From Silicimonas sp. (GTDB lineage: Bacteria > Pseudomonadota > Alphaproteobacteria > Rhodobacterales > Rhodobacteraceae), in assembly GCA_022824315.1 (NCBI GenBank), contig JAJEAC010000075.1:1-49186 (forward strand): a DNA stretch of 49,186 nucleotides, read 5' to 3'. Positions 16,347-25,075 of the stretch are shown here, in pieces (positions within the stretch are counted from its first letter, which is position 1; each line of letters begins with the position of its first letter). The position numbers were made by a program, and so were the translations under genes. The notes under the pieces are model-generated. The model saw only the letters and a program-made list of their open reading frames with translations, ran no database searches and was not told the origin of the DNA.

Positions 16347-17408
16347 ATGGAGCGGGACTATTCGCTGACCGGTCCGGAGCGGCAGAATGCGTTCGACAAG
16401 GGCCTTGCGGGCGCGGAATGGTATCGGACGCCGGTTGACCGAAAGGTCCTGAAGTCCTTGATGAAACGCACGGATTGGCCGGCGACGCGCGATATCGCGA
16501 TCTGGGTTGCCGTGCTGGTCGGCAGCGGCGCGGGTGGCATCCTTCTTTGGGGAAGCTGGTGGGCGCTGCCGTTCTTTTTCGTCTACGGCGTCTTCTATGC
16601 CTCGGCTGCCGATAGCCGCTGGCATGAATGCGGCCACGGTACGGCTTTCAAGACCCGATGGAAGAACGACGCCGTCTATGAACTCGCAAGCTTTCTGTTG
16701 ATGCGAAACTCGGTGGTCTGGCGCTGGTCTCACGCTCGCCATCACACCGATACGATCATCGTGGGCAGGGACCCGGAAATCGCGGGCATGCGACCACCGC
16801 AGCTGATCGTACTCTGTCTCAACCTGTTCGGGATCGTTGCCGTACCGCAAAGCCTCGCTGCCTTGGCCCGAAACGCCGCGGGGATCCTTCCGCCGGACGA
16901 GGCCGACCTCATCCCCGAATCCGAACGCGACAATGCCATTCGCGTCGGCCGCATCCATATCGCGATCTACGTTCTCGTGGCTTTGGTTTCTCTCTGGTCG
17001 TGGTCGCTCCTGCCACTCATGATCATCGGGCTGCCCCGGGCCTACGGGATCTGGCTACTGCTCGTGATGGGGCTTCCTCAGCACCTCGGACTGGCGGAAG
17101 ACGTGCTCGACTACCGCATCAATTCACGCACTGTGCTCATGAACCCGATTCTGCGCTTCATCTACTTGAACATGAACTATCATATCGAGCATCACATGTA
17201 TCCGATGGTGCCCTATCACGCCTTGCCCAAGCTGCGCGAGGTGGTGAAGCACGACCTGCCCGCGCCCAACCCATCGCTCTGGAACGCTTGGTCCGAGATC
17301 ATCCCCTGTGTGCTGCGGCAGCTTCGCGACCCGCGTCACTTCATTCGCCCTCAACTGCCCGAAGGGGCGGGTGTATGGGAGCCCGTTCGGTCGAACCAGA
17401 CCGCCTGA
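16347..17408 (+). CDS. membrane di-iron oxygenase, fatty-acid-desaturase family (MocD-like)
   Basis: A 353-residue integral membrane protein with the three histidine boxes of the desaturase/hydroxylase superfamily: HECGHG, HARHH and HIEHH near the end (YLNMNYHIEHHMYP). Hydrophobic segments flank the boxes (VAVLVGSGAGGILLWGSWW; IYVLVALVSLWSWSLLP). The ATG at 16347 is chosen; a TTG at 16317 with GGAG upstream is the alternative. It is followed 15 bases later by a MocE-like Rieske ferredoxin. That pairing matches the rhizopine genes mocD and mocE, needed to break down an O-methylated inosamine. I infer an O-demethylase or hydroxylase rather than a lipid desaturase. Confidence 0.85.
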   Translation: MERDYSLTGPERQNAFDKGLAGAEWYRTPVDRKVLKSLMKRTDWPATRDIAIWVAVLVGSGAGGILLWGSWWALPFFFVYGVFYASAADSRWHECGHGTAFKTRWKNDAVYELASFLLMRNSVVWRWSHARHHTDTIIVGRDPEIAGMRPPQLIVLCLNLFGIVAVPQSLAALARNAAGILPPDEADLIPESERDNAIRVGRIHIAIYVLVALVSLWSWSLLPLMIIGLPRAYGIWLLLVMGLPQHLGLAEDVLDYRINSRTVLMNPILRFIYLNMNYHIEHHMYPMVPYHALPKLREVVKHDLPAPNPSLWNAWSEIIPCVLRQLRDPRHFIRPQLPEGAGVWEPVRSNQTA

Positions 17409-17422
17409 CACCGGAGAACGTG

Positions 17423-17734
17423 ATGCCCTGGATAGATGCCTGCGCACTTGTTGACATTGAAGAAGAGGATTTGGTTCGGTTGGACCACGAGGGACGAACC
17501 TACGCGGTCTACCGGATATCGGGCGAAGAGGTCTATTGCACAGATGGCCTTTGTACGCACGAAAAGGTGCATCTTGCCGACGGGTTGGTGATCGATCACA
17601 CGATCGAATGCCCCAAGCACAACGGTCAGTTCGATGTCCGGACGGGCGCCGCGATCAGGTCGCCTGCCTGTGAAGCGTTGAGTACTTATCCGGCCCGTGT
17701 CGTGGACGGCAGGGTCCATGTCGAGATTCCATGA
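17423..17734 (+). CDS. MocE-like Rieske [2Fe-2S] ferredoxin
   Basis: A 103-residue single-domain Rieske ferredoxin. The cluster ligands are C-x-H in LCTHEKVHLADG and C-x-x-H in IECPKHNGQFDVRTG; the rest (EEVYCTDG, ALSTYPARVVDGRVHVEIP) is typical of small Rieske electron carriers. The ATG at 17423 has GGAG eight bases upstream. It should feed electrons to the di-iron enzyme encoded just before it. No ferredoxin reductase (MocF partner) is present in the window, so that protein must be supplied from elsewhere. Confidence 0.9.
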   Translation: MPWIDACALVDIEEEDLVRLDHEGRTYAVYRISGEEVYCTDGLCTHEKVHLADGLVIDHTIECPKHNGQFDVRTGAAIRSPACEALSTYPARVVDGRVHVEIP

Positions 17735-18493
17735 CGATTCACCAACGTGACGCAGCCAATGCCGGTGCTGAACACTTGCGTTTCGTTGTCGAATTCGAAC
17801 TTGCTCGCCCAGGCATACGAACCAAGAAGACCAACAACCGCAGACATGTTGGGCGACAACGACTTTTCTGGTGTGCCATGCGAGGGTAGGGAAGATGCAA
17901 AAGCACGCTTGCGAGTTTTGCTTTGGAGCATGATCGGCGCGAGGAACGATGATCACGCCCGCCAGAGCGACGAAGTGCAAGGTTGTCAGATTGCCTGGTC
18001 CAGTGGCGAAGGTCATCGCCCAACAACTCTTGCTGCCTGCGACGGGTTCGATCAGGGTCGGTGCCTGTGGGTCGTTGCTTATGAATGCCATGTGCGCGCT
18101 GCAACTGTTCGCGCGCCCTGGCCGAAATGCCTTGTCATCGACCGGAAGTCCGTCCCGTCGATTCAAGGCCGCCAATTCCGGAGCAATAAGGTCAAGCGGT
18201 GCTTTGCGGTCGTACCGGGCAAGAAACACCTGAGGCCACACGCGCAGCTCGAAAATCGGGTTTGGTGACAGATCTGATAGTCGATGAAGGTTCCGCAAAG
18301 GCACTGTGGATCGCCAACGGCGTGAACCGAATGGTGCAAGCACTTGTGCGGAATGGGCAGTCCTGGCGTCGCTTCGATTGATGCTGGGTGTACCGATCTA
18401 CCTGCAAAAAAGAAGCGCTAAACAGCGGTCTGCCGCTACCTGCGGAAGTGCGCGACTTGAAATCACTTGACTGTGCAGAGAAGAAATATAATA
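17735..18493. other. gene-free stretch between two operons
   Basis: About 760 bases without a supportable gene. A minus-strand frame is open across 17739-18343 and contains a hydrophobic piece (LTTLHFVALAGVIIVPRA), but it continues antisense into the Rieske gene, is rich in Cys and His and has no convincing start, so I do not call it. The region could hold an unrecognised decayed gene. AT content rises sharply after 18470 at the promoter of the next operon. Confidence 0.35.
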
Positions 18494-18507
18494 AGAATAC
18501 TTATTCT
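18494..18507. promoter_or_regulatory. TetR-type operator upstream of the GMC/alkyl sulfatase operon
   Basis: AGAATACTTATTCT is a dyad with 6-bp arms and a 2-bp centre. Read on the other strand it is AGAATAAGTATTCT, which matches the site at 23949-23962 (AGAATGAGTATTCT) at 13 of 14 positions. It lies 44 bases before the GMC ATG in an AT-rich promoter-like segment. Confidence 0.75.
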
Positions 18508-18551
18508 CTTTAAGAGCGCGGGGCCGGTACTCATGTGCAAAGAAGAGCGCG

Positions 18552-20156
18552 ATGATTGAAGAGCTCCAGTATGACTACGTCGTCATTGGGGCAGGGTCGG
18601 CTGGCTGCGTCATCGCCAATCGGCTGATACAGGATGGACGATTCACGGTTGCATTGGTTGAACGCGGCGGCATGGATACGAACCGCTGGATCCATATTCC
18701 CGCCACGTACCATAAGGCACACCAGACCCAATCCGTTGACGCCGTTGTCTCCGAGCCTGATGCCACGCTCAACGGAAACCAATTTGCCGTACCGCAGGGA
18801 CGTGTCGTCGGGGGCGGGTCATCCGTCAATGCGATGATCTACATGCGCGGTCATGCCGCCGATTACGATGAATGGGAGAACGAACACGGCTGCGCGGGCT
18901 GGAGCTTCAGGGACGTCTTGCCATCCTTCGTACGCCAGGAAAAGAACATGCAGTTCGGCGGTCCCTTGCATGGACAGGACGGACCACTGGTCGTTTCAAG
19001 CCCCGAATTCAAGCATCCGCTGAACAAGATAGCCTTGAGCGCGGCGATGTCTGCCGGGATCGCCTGGAGCGACGACTTCAACGGCGAGACGCAGGACGGT
19101 GCAGGCTGGTATCAGGCAACAGCGCATGCGGGCAAGCGCCAGTCTGCCGCGCGGTGTTTCCTGAAACCAGTGATCGACAATGAGCGTTTGACGCTCTTGA
19201 CCGATACCGTTGCGCGCAAATTCCGATTTGAAGGCCGCCGCGCGATTGCATTGGAAGCGACTCGATCCGGGGTGCCGAAACTCCTGCGGGCCCGGAAAGA
19301 GATCATCCTGACTGCGGGGTCCTTCCACAGCCCCAAGCTCTTGATGCTATCCGGCGTGGGGCCGGCGGTGGAGCTTTTGCGCCATGGGATCGATCAGGTG
19401 CAGGACGCGCCCGAGGTTGGCGCGAATTACCAGGACCATGTCGGCACGCCGGTCACCTACAAGACCAAGACCAGCAACGGCTACTACGGGGCCGACAAGG
19501 GTTTGCGGGCACTGAAGAACGGCATCGAGTATTTCATGTTGGGGCGTGGATTGCTGACGTCGAACCTTTTGACGGCTGGCGCCTGCGTTGACACCCTCGG
19601 CCTGGGACGGCCGGATGTTCAGATGAATTTTGCACCGTTCGCACCGGGGGCACCAGGTGAAGGGCCTCTGTCCTGCCATTCTTTCCACGTGCATCCCATG
19701 ACGATGCGGCCCAGATCACGCGGGCGACTTCTGCTTTCATCGACGAATCCTGAGGATCACTCGAGGTTCGAAGCCAATGTGCTTCAGACGGAAGAAGACC
19801 TCGATACCCTGCGCCGCGGCATTCGGTTGTCGCGCGAGATTTGCGCGCAGCCCGAGTTGGCAGACATTCTCGGCGATCCGATCTGGCCGTCCCCCGGCAT
19901 CAACATCGGCAGGGGCTCGAACACATTTGACGATGCGATCCGAAGCCAGGCCCGCACGATTTACCACCCCTCGGGAACCTGCCGGATGGGATCGGACCAA
20001 GATGCAGTTGTGGATTGTGAGCTCCGCGTGAACGGGGTCGAAGGCCTGCGTGTCGCCGACTGCTCCATCATGCCCGTGCTTGTCTCCGGGAACACCAACG
20101 CGCCGACCATGATGATCGCAGATCGCGGTTCAGATTTCATTTTGGGAGACGCCTAG
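18552..20156 (+). CDS. GMC-family FAD alcohol dehydrogenase/oxidase
   Basis: A 534-residue glucose-methanol-choline oxidoreductase. The FAD Rossmann motif is VIGAGSAGCV at residues 11-20, the second signature is GRVVGGGSSVNAMIYMRG, and the catalytic His lies in IYHPSGTCRMGSD near 470, with the C-terminal NTNAPTMMIADR. The family oxidises primary or secondary alcohols to carbonyls. There is no signal peptide. It is the first gene of a unit with a glutathione transferase and an alkyl sulfatase, so the likely substrate is the alcohol released by sulfate ester hydrolysis, or an alcohol in an ether-containing molecule later attacked by glutathione. Confidence 0.93.
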   Translation: MIEELQYDYVVIGAGSAGCVIANRLIQDGRFTVALVERGGMDTNRWIHIPATYHKAHQTQSVDAVVSEPDATLNGNQFAVPQGRVVGGGSSVNAMIYMRGHAADYDEWENEHGCAGWSFRDVLPSFVRQEKNMQFGGPLHGQDGPLVVSSPEFKHPLNKIALSAAMSAGIAWSDDFNGETQDGAGWYQATAHAGKRQSAARCFLKPVIDNERLTLLTDTVARKFRFEGRRAIALEATRSGVPKLLRARKEIILTAGSFHSPKLLMLSGVGPAVELLRHGIDQVQDAPEVGANYQDHVGTPVTYKTKTSNGYYGADKGLRALKNGIEYFMLGRGLLTSNLLTAGACVDTLGLGRPDVQMNFAPFAPGAPGEGPLSCHSFHVHPMTMRPRSRGRLLLSSTNPEDHSRFEANVLQTEEDLDTLRRGIRLSREICAQPELADILGDPIWPSPGINIGRGSNTFDDAIRSQARTIYHPSGTCRMGSDQDAVVDCELRVNGVEGLRVADCSIMPVLVSGNTNAPTMMIADRGSDFILGDA

Positions 20157-20268
20157 CGGGTTCGCAGGGCAACGATCGATGTTGCCAAGACATTCAGAGG
20201 GGCTCGAGCAACGTGTCTTGGCTTGTTCCGTCCTGTTTGAACCGTAGTCAAAGCTCAAGGAGGAGAAA

Positions 20269-21057
20269 ATGCCAATTGTCGAGACCAGCAGCAGCATCGC
20301 GAAAAACCTGGAGGGGCTGCATCTCTATCACTCTGACAGGTCGAATTGTTCGGCTCGCGTGCGTTTGCTGCTCGAGGAAAAACAGCTGCCATGGACCAGC
20401 CATCACATCAATCTGAAGAAGAAAGAGAACGTCACAGAAGAGTACTTTGCGATAAATCCGAAAGGGCTGGTGCCTGCTCTGGTCCATGACGGGGTCGTCA
20501 TCACGGAGTCCAATGACATCCTGGCCCATCTTGAAGAGAAGTTTCCAGAACCCGGGTTCCGCGATGTGCCAGATGATGAACAGGCCGAGATCGACTGGTG
20601 GCTCAAGACTTCGGGCGATATCCACCTTCCAGGCATCAAGACGCTTCAGTACTACCATCGCGTGGCCAAGATTCTCAAAAAGGATCCGGACGAATACGCG
20701 CGCTACCAAAGCTTGCAGAAGGACCCGGAACTGAAGGCATTTCATGCCAAGCACGGTGCCCCCGGGTCCAGCCTGACGGAAGAAGACGCAGCCGCCGCCA
20801 AGGAGCTGATGGACGGCGTCTTTGCAAAGATGGAAAAGAACCTTGAGACGTCTGACTGGATTGTCGGAAACACGTACTCGCTGGCCGATATCTCGTGGGG
20901 GCCGACCTATACGACATTGACCATCGGTGGGTTCGATTTCTCTGTCTACCCCAATATCACGGCCTGGTACGAACGCATCAGTTCTCGACCACAGTTCGAC
21001 ACGGCATTCCTCAAGTGGATCCGCGAGTCCGAATGGGGTCACGACAAGGCAAGCTGA
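20269..21057 (+). CDS. glutathione S-transferase family protein
   Basis: A 262-residue GST. The N-terminal thioredoxin-fold domain includes LHLYHSDRSNCSARVRLLLE (Ser and Cys near the catalytic position), INPKGLVPALVHDG (cis-Pro loop) and ITESNDILAHLEEKFPEP (glutathione-binding ES). The helical C-terminal domain includes DWIVGNTYSLADISWGP, the conserved N-capping box. An AGGAG site sits just upstream. Glutathione-dependent beta-etherases such as LigF share this layout, so an ether- or ester-cleaving role beside the GMC dehydrogenase is possible, but plain conjugation is equally open. Confidence 0.9.
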   Translation: MPIVETSSSIAKNLEGLHLYHSDRSNCSARVRLLLEEKQLPWTSHHINLKKKENVTEEYFAINPKGLVPALVHDGVVITESNDILAHLEEKFPEPGFRDVPDDEQAEIDWWLKTSGDIHLPGIKTLQYYHRVAKILKKDPDEYARYQSLQKDPELKAFHAKHGAPGSSLTEEDAAAAKELMDGVFAKMEKNLETSDWIVGNTYSLADISWGPTYTTLTIGGFDFSVYPNITAWYERISSRPQFDTAFLKWIRESEWGHDKAS

Positions 21058-21090
21058 ATGCGGTCCCTAAATTGAAGAATCGAGAGACAA

Positions 21091-23001
21091 ATGGCCAAGT
21101 CCTATCCTTTGCCGGATCCCGGCACTGCCACCGATGCAACGCGTGCGTCAAATGCCGCCGTTGCGCAGTCCCTGCCATTGTCGGACCGGACCGACTTCGA
21201 AAAGGCGCGTCGCGGGTGGATCGCGTCGATTGAGGGCCCAATCCTGACAGCTGAGGGCCGAGCGGCCTGGGACTCGAGCAATTTTGACTTTCTGGACGCG
21301 CCTGCCCCGGAAACGGCCAACCCGTCCCTGTGGCGGCAAGCTCAATTGAACGCCAACCACGGGCTGTTCGAAGTCACCGACGGCATATATCAAGTGCGCG
21401 GCTATGACATCGCCCTGATGACGATAATTCGTGGCGACACCGGATGGATCATCGTCGATTGCTTGATTTGCATCGAAACAGCGCGGGCGGCGTTGGCGTT
21501 GGCCAACCAACACCTTGGCAAACGCCCGATCAGTGCGGTTCTGATCACGCATACCCATGCCGATCATTTCGGAGGAACGCGCGGCGTACTGACAGATGAG
21601 CTGATTTCCGACGGCAACATTCCGGTCATTGTTCCAGAGGGATTCACAAAGTTTGCGGTGAGCGAGGCGGTGCTGGCCGGCAATCAGATGGCGCGACGCG
21701 CGATGTACCAGTTCGGACTGATCGTCCCGCCTGGTCCCGCAGGCTATCTCGATGCGGGCATTGGCAAGGGCAACGCCCGCGGCAACAGAAGCTTTGTCCT
21801 GCCAACGAAAGAGATTTCGGAGACCGGGGAAAGAATGACCATCGACGGCGTCGAGTTCGTCTTTCAGATGGCGTCGGGCACCGAGGCTCCGGCAGAATTC
21901 ACGTTCTTTCTTCCGCAACACAAAGCGTTGTGCATGGCCGAAGTGACCTGCCGGACGATGCACAACATTCTGACGCTCCGCGGAGCGGAGGTTCGTGATC
22001 CGCTTCTGTGGTCACTATGCATCGACGAAGCCATCGAATTGTTCGGCGACAAGGCGGAGATCTGCTTCGGCAGCCATTGCTGGCCGGAATGGGACAACGC
22101 CAATATCCGGGCTTTCATGGAAGAACAGCGGGACATTTATCGGTACATTCATGATCAGACCTTGCGACTGGCCAATGCCGGCTGCACGCCGCGAGAGATT
22201 GCCGAAGAGGTCCAAGAGCCAGAATTCATGAAGCGGTCTTTCTCGGTCAGAGAGTATTACGGGACGCTCAACCACAACACGAAAGCCACATATCAGAAGT
22301 ACTATGGCTATTTTGATGGGAACCCGGCCTCTCTGAACCCGCATACGCCGGTTGAAGAAGGGAAGCGATACGTCAGCGCCATGGGTGGGGCGGATGCCGT
22401 TCTTGATGCCGCCTGGGCTGCATTCGAGGCGGGCGACTACCGCTGGGTCGCCACCATTCTCAACCACCTTGTATTTTCGGACCCGACCAATCAGACAGGC
22501 CGGAACATGCTCGCGTCAGCTTATGAGCAGCTTGGATTTCAAGCGGAATCCGTGCTGTGGCGGAACATCTATCTTTGCGGCGCGCAAGAGTTGCGCGAAG
22601 GGAAAGAACCGCGTCAGGGTGTCGGGGGCGTCAACGAAGACATCGCCCGCGCCATGCCGTTGCGGGACTTCTTCAACCTGCTTGCCGTCAAGCTGGATCC
22701 GGAAAAGGCAAAAGGTGTGTCATTGACGATCAACTACGCGCTTACGGACACGGGCGACAGGGTGGCGGTCACGGTCAACAATCAGGTTGAGAACCATCGG
22801 CTGAACACCAGAAGCGTTGCGGCAGATCTGAGCGTTTCGTTGGCACGCATGTCGCTGAATGACATCGCATACGGGCGCCTTTCGCTTGATGATGCGATCA
22901 AGGACGGGTCCGTTGAGCTGACGGGGGAAGTTGACGTGTTCAGGTCCTATCTGGAGATGCACGATACCTTTGATCTCTGGTTCAACGTGATTGAACCTTA
23001 A
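21091..23001 (+). CDS. SdsA-like linear alkyl sulfatase (metallo-beta-lactamase fold)
   Basis: A 636-residue protein of the SdsA1/BDS1 type III sulfatase family. Zinc-binding HTHADHFGG is at 154-162, followed by the long insertion and CMAEVTCRTMHNILTLRGAEVRDP, the second metal-binding signature of alkyl sulfatases. A dimerisation domain (YYGTLNHNTKATYQKYYGYF; NMLASAYEQLGFQAESVLWRN) and a C-terminal SCP2-like domain follow, so all three family domains are present. These enzymes hydrolyse alkyl sulfate esters to alcohol and sulfate. No signal peptide is visible, so the enzyme is probably cytoplasmic. It is the third gene after GMC and GST in the same direction. Confidence 0.92.
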   Translation: MAKSYPLPDPGTATDATRASNAAVAQSLPLSDRTDFEKARRGWIASIEGPILTAEGRAAWDSSNFDFLDAPAPETANPSLWRQAQLNANHGLFEVTDGIYQVRGYDIALMTIIRGDTGWIIVDCLICIETARAALALANQHLGKRPISAVLITHTHADHFGGTRGVLTDELISDGNIPVIVPEGFTKFAVSEAVLAGNQMARRAMYQFGLIVPPGPAGYLDAGIGKGNARGNRSFVLPTKEISETGERMTIDGVEFVFQMASGTEAPAEFTFFLPQHKALCMAEVTCRTMHNILTLRGAEVRDPLLWSLCIDEAIELFGDKAEICFGSHCWPEWDNANIRAFMEEQRDIYRYIHDQTLRLANAGCTPREIAEEVQEPEFMKRSFSVREYYGTLNHNTKATYQKYYGYFDGNPASLNPHTPVEEGKRYVSAMGGADAVLDAAWAAFEAGDYRWVATILNHLVFSDPTNQTGRNMLASAYEQLGFQAESVLWRNIYLCGAQELREGKEPRQGVGGVNEDIARAMPLRDFFNLLAVKLDPEKAKGVSLTINYALTDTGDRVAVTVNNQVENHRLNTRSVAADLSVSLARMSLNDIAYGRLSLDDAIKDGSVELTGEVDVFRSYLEMHDTFDLWFNVIEP

Positions 23002-23187
23002 GGGCTTCATCGGTGGCTGGCGGCGCTGGATCGGCTGAGATCGAGCCGCAATAAGGAATGTCGCTGCTTTCGCGGGCCAGACCTTGTGCGGCGATCCGTT
23101 TCCCTCATGCGACTCTGCCGGCGTGTGAAACGGTCCATGTCAAACGACGGGCCATTCTCTTGGGTTCAAGAGCGGTTGTCGGACCCG

Positions 23188-23889
23188 TCAGTGAGCATCA
23201 TTTGGCGCCGCACCCCCACGCCTGGCGGGTGGCATGGCAAAGTCCCCAACAACCAGGTTGTCGAAGGACTGAACGAGATAGAAGCGGAACCGAGGATCTC
23301 CAATGCGGAATTCGAGATTGGGGTTCATCATTTCGTTGTCGAACACCGAGAGGAGAAATTGCAATGCTATCGCGACCCGCTCCTCCAGCCCATCACGGTT
23401 TTCTACCCGGTTCTTGTAAAGCGGAATGATCCTGTCGCGGAGATACTCGAACCGCCTTTGCATTGGTGCCCACGTGTCCGGGTTATCCAAGACTCGCGTG
23501 AATGTTTCGCGCAAGACCCCGCGCCAAGGGCCGGAAAAAATGCGCAGCATAAGGTCGACAAAGGTGGCACTTACGACCAGATGGGATTCCCCTTCGAAGG
23601 TGTCCGGGTCGAGATATTCGTCGTGAATCTTCAGATGTTCCGTGAACATCTGCGTGCGCATGAGTTCAAACAGGGCATCCTTGCTTTCGAAGCGGGAGTA
23701 GAACCCGCCAACCGACGATCCGGCCGCCTTCGCCAAAACGGGAATCGGCAGGTCCTTCATATTCGTTCTCAAAAGCATCTGGCGCGCGGCAACGACAAAT
23801 TTGTCTTGTAGAGCGCGGCTGCGCTCTTGTCCCGCAGGCCTGACGCCAGGAACATGCTCATCATCGGAAAATCGTGCGATTTCACTCAT
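23188..23889 (-). CDS. TetR/AcrR-family repressor
   Basis: A 233-residue TetR-type regulator. The DNA-binding helices are DLPIPVLAKAAGSSVGGFYS followed by RFESKDALF, the standard TetR pattern. The C-terminal ligand domain is unclassified. I choose the ATG at 23889, preceded by GAAGG; the frame can extend to 23946 but would approach the operator. It is transcribed away from the ASST-like gene, with a dyad at 23949-23962 between them. An almost identical dyad precedes the GMC operon, so it likely controls both blocks in response to a substrate of this cluster. Confidence 0.93.
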   Translation of the reverse strand: MSEIARFSDDEHVPGVRPAGQERSRALQDKFVVAARQMLLRTNMKDLPIPVLAKAAGSSVGGFYSRFESKDALFELMRTQMFTEHLKIHDEYLDPDTFEGESHLVVSATFVDLMLRIFSGPWRGVLRETFTRVLDNPDTWAPMQRRFEYLRDRIIPLYKNRVENRDGLEERVAIALQFLLSVFDNEMMNPNLEFRIGDPRFRFYLVQSFDNLVVGDFAMPPARRGGAAPNDAH

Positions 23890-23948
23890 TTCAGGCCTTC
23901 GAAACTGATCGAGAGCGAGAATGCAGATTCCGTCTTGCAATGTCAAAC

Positions 23949-23962
23949 AGAATGAGTATTCT
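23949..23962. promoter_or_regulatory. TetR-type operator in the divergent tetR / ASST-like promoter
   Basis: AGAATGAGTATTCT has 5-bp perfect arms (AGAAT/ATTCT) and lies 42 bases before the ATG at 24005 and 59 bases before the tetR start. It matches the dyad at 18494-18507 at 13 of 14 bases. Confidence 0.78.
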
Positions 23963-24004
23963 GATTTGAATAAGGCGTGGAAGGGGCGCTGAGGGAGGAC
24001 AAGA

Positions 24005-25075
24005 ATGGAGTTTCAGAAGCTGGGGCTTCTCACGCACAACGCCGAGCTGAGCTGGGGCGGCTTTACGATTTTCGGCACACTCCGTGGCAACAAAGTGAGG
24101 CTCGTGAACATTCGCGGCGAGGAAGTTCATCACTGGGACCTGCCTGGCCCGATGGGCGGTCTTGCATATCTGTTGCCCGGAGGACGGCTTCTGACATCGG
24201 TGATGATTCCCAGCGAATGTCCTCTGACGACGGCACGCGGTGGCCGCATTATCGAGATGTCTTGGGATGGGGAGATCCTGTGGGAATACACGGATGATGC
24301 CCAGCACCACGATTTTCGCCGATTGGACGACGGCAACACGATCTATATCGGCTGGCGGGCACTGCCGGATGAATTCGCCGCGCGAATTCCTGGCGGAGTC
24401 CCCGGCACAGAGGTCGAGGGCAAGATATACGAAGACTATTTTCGCATCATCTCGCCGGAAGGCGAGACTGTTTGGGAATGGTCAACCGCCTCGCTCGACC
24501 CCGAGAAATACCCGATCGCAGATGGCATTGATCGGGGCGAATTTGGCCATGCCAACACGGTCTGTCCGTTGCCAGATGGCAATTTCATGATCAGTTTCCG
24601 CAACCTCGACACGATGGCGGTCCTGTCGCGGATGGAAAGTCGTCTCATCTGGGAAAAACGCGACGAAAAATGGGGGCGCCCGCATGATCCGCAGCCAGTT
24701 CTTGACGGCAACCGGATCCTGTTTTTCGCCAACGGCTCCTACGACAAGCCCAAGCCGCAGCGTTCCGCTGTCATTGAGCTGGATGCGGAAACCGGTGATG
24801 AAGTCTGGCGGTGGGAAGCGGGCATTCCCTGGAACTTCTACAGCCACGTCATGGGCAGCGTTCAACGCCTGCCCAACGGAAACACATTGGTTTGTGAGTC
24901 GGTGAACGGCCGGATTTTCGAGGTCCACCGGGAAAGCCTGGAGATTGTCTGGGATTTCATCAACTCGGATTTTTGCACACATCTTCCCGGTGCGCGCGAT
25001 CCCTCCAACCTGATATTCCGGGCGTACCGGTACTCCGGCGACAGTCCCGAACTCGCCGGTTTCGATGCTGACTGA
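24005..25075 (+). CDS. arylsulfotransferase (ASST)-like beta-propeller protein
   Basis: A 356-residue protein with repeated propeller blades: LVNIRGEEVHHWDLPGPMGG, IIEMSWDGEILWEYTDDAQH, HDFRRLDDGNTIYIGWR, HANTVCPLPDGNFMISFR, VIELDAETGDEVWRWEAG and VQRLPNGNTLVCESVNGR. The alternation of aligned His residues with DGNT/NGNT turns is the ASST (arylsulfotransferase) family pattern. Classical ASST moves sulfate between phenols in the periplasm, but no signal peptide is visible here, so the catalytic assignment is tentative. GGGAGG precedes the ATG. Its neighbourhood (alkyl sulfatase, TetR operator) supports a role with sulfate esters. Confidence 0.85.
   Translation: MEFQKLGLLTHNAELSWGGFTIFGTLRGNKVRLVNIRGEEVHHWDLPGPMGGLAYLLPGGRLLTSVMIPSECPLTTARGGRIIEMSWDGEILWEYTDDAQHHDFRRLDDGNTIYIGWRALPDEFAARIPGGVPGTEVEGKIYEDYFRIISPEGETVWEWSTASLDPEKYPIADGIDRGEFGHANTVCPLPDGNFMISFRNLDTMAVLSRMESRLIWEKRDEKWGRPHDPQPVLDGNRILFFANGSYDKPKPQRSAVIELDAETGDEVWRWEAGIPWNFYSHVMGSVQRLPNGNTLVCESVNGRIFEVHRESLEIVWDFINSDFCTHLPGARDPSNLIFRAYRYSGDSPELAGFDAD

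Noticed and set aside
16330-16347. Third LacI operator before the desaturase (AACGTT core)
   Set aside because: Only the central six bases are symmetrical; flanks do not match the two strong palindromes.
17351-18343. 330-codon minus-strand open frame
   Set aside because: Half of it is antisense to the Rieske gene; the remainder has no start site or recognisable domain, so it is not called.
20171-20187. Terminator between the GMC and GST genes
   Set aside because: The GCAAC/GTTGC arms are only five bases and there is no T-run; the genes are probably co-transcribed.
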